Assembly: GCA_002329125.1 (NCBI GenBank)
Contig: DCXX01000107.1
Span: forward strand, 1 to 9,506
Length of the DNA stretch: 9,506 nucleotides
Direction: 5' to 3'
Origin: Fidelibacterota bacterium UBA2125
GTDB taxonomy: Bacteria; Fidelibacterota; Marinisomatia; Marinisomatales; S15-B10
Positions 6,694-9,506 of this stretch are shown here, piece after piece. The translations under genes and the position numbers were made by a program. Each line of letters opens with the position of its first letter. The first letter of the stretch is position 1. The notes below the pieces were generated by a model. That model was not told where the DNA came from, did no database searches, and worked only from the letters and a program-made list of their open reading frames with translations.

Positions 6694-8022
6694 TTACACT
6701 GAAGGATTCCAACCTCTCTCATACCTTCTACCCCATAACTTCATCGCTTCACTATCATTTAATATTTTGCCTGTACGGTTGTCAATATTTAGTGTTCTTT
6801 CATACTTCTGTGAAATATTTCCCAAATGACAGATCGAATTACTAATCACCGCCTCCTCGACTGGGGAGTTAAGCTTATCGCCGTTGCGAATAGCGCCAAC
6901 AAAATTTCTCATATGGATCAAATCTAAGGCGCCAACTCCTACCTTATCCGTTGTAGCTGATTGTTCCTTTTCGAGGATCTGTTTAATAAGCTCACCTTTT
7001 TTGTTATATGCTGAATATCCATTGCGATCCAATAAAACTGTGCCTTCTTTACCGTGTATCGTCGCACCGCGTCCTCGTTCAAAATATGCAAAGCCATTGC
7101 AACTCCGACCTTCCCAGGTAATCATTTTATTTTTCTCAAATTCAAAACTTGCAATTTGGGTATCATAAAACTGCCAATCATCTTTAAAGCTGTAACGGCC
7201 TCCCGATGAAGTAATTCTAATTGGATAATCCACACCCAAGGCCCATCGACAAATATCGATTTCATGTAAACCGTTATTATTAATCTCTCCTGTACCCCAG
7301 TTCCAGAACCAGTGCCAATTATAGTGAACAATATTGTCTTTGTAATTCGTTCGAGGTGAAGGTCCCTGCCATAATTCCCAATCTAGCCAATTGGGAACCG
7401 TCACTTCGTTGCCGACTCCTATTGTCCCCCTTGTATTTGCATACCACGCTTTTCCAAAATAGACATCTCCAATAATACCATTTTTTATATCTTCAATACC
7501 TTGGATGGATGTTGGTGCTGAGCGCTGCTGATTCCCAATCTGAAGTACTTTGCCATGCTTGTTCTTGGATTGAACCAGCCATTCACCTTCTTGACCATCA
7601 AATGTACATGGCTTCTCCAAGTAGACGTGTTTTCCTGCCTGCATCGCCATCATGGCCATTGGAGTATGCCAGTGGTCTGGAGTAGCAATCGTAATGGCAT
7701 CAAGGTTTTTTTCCTTCAATAGTGTGCGTATGTCTCCAAACGTTTTTGGACTTGCTCCAGTCCATTTGTTGACAGTCTCAACAGACTTTGTGAGTACGCG
7801 GCTATCAACATCGCAAAGGGCCCTAATAGTTACATTCTTGATATTTGCAACTGCTCTGATATGGCCCTGGCCGCGCCCGTTTAATCCAACAATGCCAATA
7901 TTTATCCTGTCATTCGCTCCAAGAATATTATCATAACTACGGGCGGATAACGTTGCAATTCCCATTGCCCCAACTGCTGCCTTTTTTATAAAATTTCGAC
8001 GTGAATGTTTATCTGTTTGCAT
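6694..8022 (-). CDS. Tat-exported Gfo/Idh/MocA oxidoreductase (first copy)
   Basis: This 442-residue protein begins with SRRNFIKKAAVGAMG (7-21), a twin-arginine leader followed by a small-residue hydrophobic core, so it should be exported folded. The Rossmann motif is GIVGLNGRGQGH (43-54). TIATPDHWHTP (111-121), HVYLEKP (132-138) and QIGNQQRS (161-168) match the conserved loops around cofactor and substrate. GLHEIDICRWALG (251-263) holds the likely catalytic His/Asp pair. The Trp-rich stretch at 211-242 (including NWLDWELWQGPSPR) and the C-terminal REERGWNP-like end (YERGWNPSV here) are, from memory, typical of the large exported subgroup found beside DUF1080 proteins in Bacteroidota and Planctomycetota. 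Related families include retaining NAD-dependent glycosidases (GH109-like), so hydrolysis through transient oxidation is an alternative to plain dehydrogenation. AAGGA six bases before ATG 8022 fixes the start. It follows the DUF1080 gene by 28 bases. Confidence 0.87.
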   Translation of the reverse strand: MQTDKHSRRNFIKKAAVGAMGIATLSARSYDNILGANDRINIGIVGLNGRGQGHIRAVANIKNVTIRALCDVDSRVLTKSVETVNKWTGASPKTFGDIRTLLKEKNLDAITIATPDHWHTPMAMMAMQAGKHVYLEKPCTFDGQEGEWLVQSKNKHGKVLQIGNQQRSAPTSIQGIEDIKNGIIGDVYFGKAWYANTRGTIGVGNEVTVPNWLDWELWQGPSPRTNYKDNIVHYNWHWFWNWGTGEINNNGLHEIDICRWALGVDYPIRITSSGGRYSFKDDWQFYDTQIASFEFEKNKMITWEGRSCNGFAYFERGRGATIHGKEGTVLLDRNGYSAYNKKGELIKQILEKEQSATTDKVGVGALDLIHMRNFVGAIRNGDKLNSPVEEAVISNSICHLGNISQKYERTLNIDNRTGKILNDSEAMKLWGRRYERGWNPSV

Positions 8023-8028
8023 AGTAAA

Positions 8029-8033
8029 TCCTT
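8029..8033 (-). promoter_or_regulatory. Shine-Dalgarno site of the first oxidoreductase gene
   Basis: On the minus strand AAGGA ends six bases before ATG 8022. It is the clearest ribosome-binding site in the minus-strand block and supports the start that keeps the twin-arginine leader. Confidence 0.55.
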
Positions 8034-8050
8034 AAAATAGAATTATCTGA

Positions 8051-9454
8051 TTAATACTTTTTTATTTTAATACTGCGAAAGTGAACTGTATTTCCATGAT
8101 CCTGCAATAATATATGTCCTTGTGGCCACTGCCCAAATCCAGACCACTTGCTGTACTTACTGTAAGCAACAAGAGCTTTGAACATTTGTGAATGGCGGTC
8201 ATATTCAACCACTTTTTCATTATTGAGCCAATGTTCAACGTTGCCATTATTCACCACTATACGCGCACTGTTCCACGTTCCTATTCCCTTGAATTGCTTA
8301 GATCTACCCAGGACGGAAAGATTTTCTGCGGAAATGAGGTCATATAACGATCCCAATGTTCTATTTCCTTTAACACCCAACTTGGCATCCGGATGGTTCT
8401 TATCATCTAATATCTGAAATTCGCACCCGATAGCTGAACCCTCTCCCCGGTTTAGTTCGGCATCTACAAAATACTTTATCCCGCTATTTGCGCCTTCAGT
8501 AATCATAAATTGCATTTCGAGGTCAAATTCACGGAAAAGGTCTTCAGTGATAATATCTCCAGGTCCGGCCGCTTCTTTACCTTCTGTACCGTGAATTGTA
8601 AGAACACCGTTGTTGATTTCCCAGCCGGATTCAGGGAAATGATCTAGTTTGGCTCCCCGCCATCCTTTTGAGGTTTTTCCATCCCATAGCAATTGCCAAC
8701 CACGAAGAATTTCGCCATTGCTTAATGCATTTATCAGGTAGCTCAGTTCAGGTACCTTAGGATCAGATTCCCTTCTCTCAGCCTCCAGGTTTTCGGTTTT
8801 GATACGAATATTTCTCCATCTTACTTTTTTCCCAACATCCCTTTCGGGAACACTATGAACTTGCAAACCAATGAACCCTTCACTGGTCATATTATCAGTA
8901 AGATTGGCGCATTGAATCCCATTTATCCAAGTTTTAATGCTGGATCCAATTGCTTCTAACCGACAGTGGTTCCATCTACCGTTTTGAAAGGCCTTTTGCC
9001 CTTTTGGATTGCGTGAAAGTGGATACATCCACCCCCTTCTTCCTTCATCATATATACCACCGCTGAAAGCACGAGGACTCGGGTCAATTTCAAACTGGTA
9101 ACCCCGGACCCGCCCATTATTGTAGCTTTCCTCACTTAAACTTCTGAATTGAACACCCGAATTGATGTCCGGATCTACCATAATTTCAAACTCTAGAATA
9201 AAATCGCTGACTGTCTGTTTTGTGCATAAGAAACTATTCGGAGAATTAGCAATAGTAGTTCCCACAATTTCTCCGTTTTCAACAGTATAAGTCGCTCGTC
9301 CATTAAGTTGTTGCCAACCTGTAAGATCTTTTCCGTTAAATAACAGAATCCACTCTTGGTTTTTGGTTGTGGGCCTATTTTGTTCATGAGTGAGGGGTAA
9401 ACCTGATAAAACTACCTGTAATGTCACTATTGCTGTTAACCTTGATTTAACCAT
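8051..9454 (-). CDS. secreted protein with two DUF1080 (3-keto-disaccharide hydrolase) domains
   Basis: Starting at ATG 9454 the protein has 467 residues, with a short signal-like N-terminus (MVKSRLTAIVTLQVVLSGLP) and no lipobox Cys. Two DUF1080/PF06439 beta-sandwich domains follow. Domain 1 (about 35-219) has LLFNGKDLTGW (37-47), NSGVQFRS (98-105), GYQFEID (118-124), GGIYDE (132-137), WNHCRLEA (161-168) and VRWRNIRIK (211-219). Domain 2 (about 254-466) repeats the same order: LLWDGKTSKGW (255-265), NSGIKYFV (323-330), GCEFQILDD (343-351), GSLYDL (368-373), WNSARIVV (394-401) and VHFRSIKIK (457-465). Members of this family cleave 3-keto glycosides made by Gfo/Idh/MocA oxidoreductases, two of which follow directly. 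An open frame continues upstream through TTG 9505 to the window edge, but that extension would bury the signal peptide, so ATG 9454 is preferred. No clear Shine-Dalgarno or promoter is visible in the remaining 52 bases. It is probably the first gene of the operon within the window. Confidence 0.82.
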   Translation of the reverse strand: MVKSRLTAIVTLQVVLSGLPLTHEQNRPTTKNQEWILLFNGKDLTGWQQLNGRATYTVENGEIVGTTIANSPNSFLCTKQTVSDFILEFEIMVDPDINSGVQFRSLSEESYNNGRVRGYQFEIDPSPRAFSGGIYDEGRRGWMYPLSRNPKGQKAFQNGRWNHCRLEAIGSSIKTWINGIQCANLTDNMTSEGFIGLQVHSVPERDVGKKVRWRNIRIKTENLEAERRESDPKVPELSYLINALSNGEILRGWQLLWDGKTSKGWRGAKLDHFPESGWEINNGVLTIHGTEGKEAAGPGDIITEDLFREFDLEMQFMITEGANSGIKYFVDAELNRGEGSAIGCEFQILDDKNHPDAKLGVKGNRTLGSLYDLISAENLSVLGRSKQFKGIGTWNSARIVVNNGNVEHWLNNEKVVEYDRHSQMFKALVAYSKYSKWSGFGQWPQGHILLQDHGNTVHFRSIKIKKY

Positions 9455-9506
9455 GTTCAAAGTGTAGAAAGATGCAATTAGTTTTTCACCTTCTTCCTCT
9501 AACAAT

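Noticed and set aside
6389..7936. Plus-strand frames of about 90 codons opposite the oxidoreductases
   Set aside because: They are shadows of long, motif-rich genes, with no independent start signals or family resemblance.
9455..9506. Possible promoter or N-terminal extension upstream of the DUF1080 gene
   Set aside because: TACACTTTG only loosely resembles a Bacteroidota -7 box and sits against the start codon. The in-frame extension from TTG 9505 would hide the signal peptide. Too little sequence remains to decide.

Overview
The window looks like a carbohydrate-utilisation locus from an AT-rich (roughly 40% GC by eye), uncultivated-type bacterium. The likely group is the Bacteroidota/Marinimicrobia (FCB) superphylum or a relative. 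This rests on family content (twin-arginine Gfo/Idh/MocA oxidoreductases, DUF1080 proteins, a CBM9-like secreted protein, a long SSS symporter) and not on any marker gene, so it is tentative.

Layout. Positions 1-171 (+) hold the 3' end of a TauE/SafE-type membrane permease. Positions 233-1288 (+) encode a secreted CBM9-like carbohydrate-binding protein. A short convergent gap with an AT-rich hairpin (1309-1334) follows. The rest of the window is one tightly packed minus-strand block, read from 9454 down to 1335: a secreted double-domain DUF1080 (3-keto-disaccharide hydrolase) protein; two different Tat-exported Gfo/Idh/MocA oxidoreductases; a galactokinase-like GHMP sugar kinase; a sugar-phosphate nucleotidyltransferase; and an SSS-family sodium:solute symporter. 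Gaps between these genes are 28, 33, 44, -1 and 6 bases, so a single operon is very likely. No stretch above 300 bases lacks a gene. No RNA gene, mobile element or CRISPR array was seen.

How the genes may work together (inference). The exported NAD(P)-type oxidoreductases would oxidise a glycoside in the periplasm. The DUF1080 protein would cleave the 3-keto glycoside. The symporter would import the released sugar. The GHMP kinase would make the sugar-1-phosphate and the nucleotidyltransferase would make the NDP-sugar. The block contains no classical glycoside hydrolase, polysaccharide lyase or SusC/SusD pair. Joining an oxidative, glycosidase-independent front end to a kinase/pyrophosphorylase back end is the main point of interest. 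The kinase carries Arg where galactokinases have the C6-contacting Glu, which hints at an acidic or otherwise modified sugar. The last three genes of the block all lack an ATG start and sit at junctions suggestive of translational coupling.
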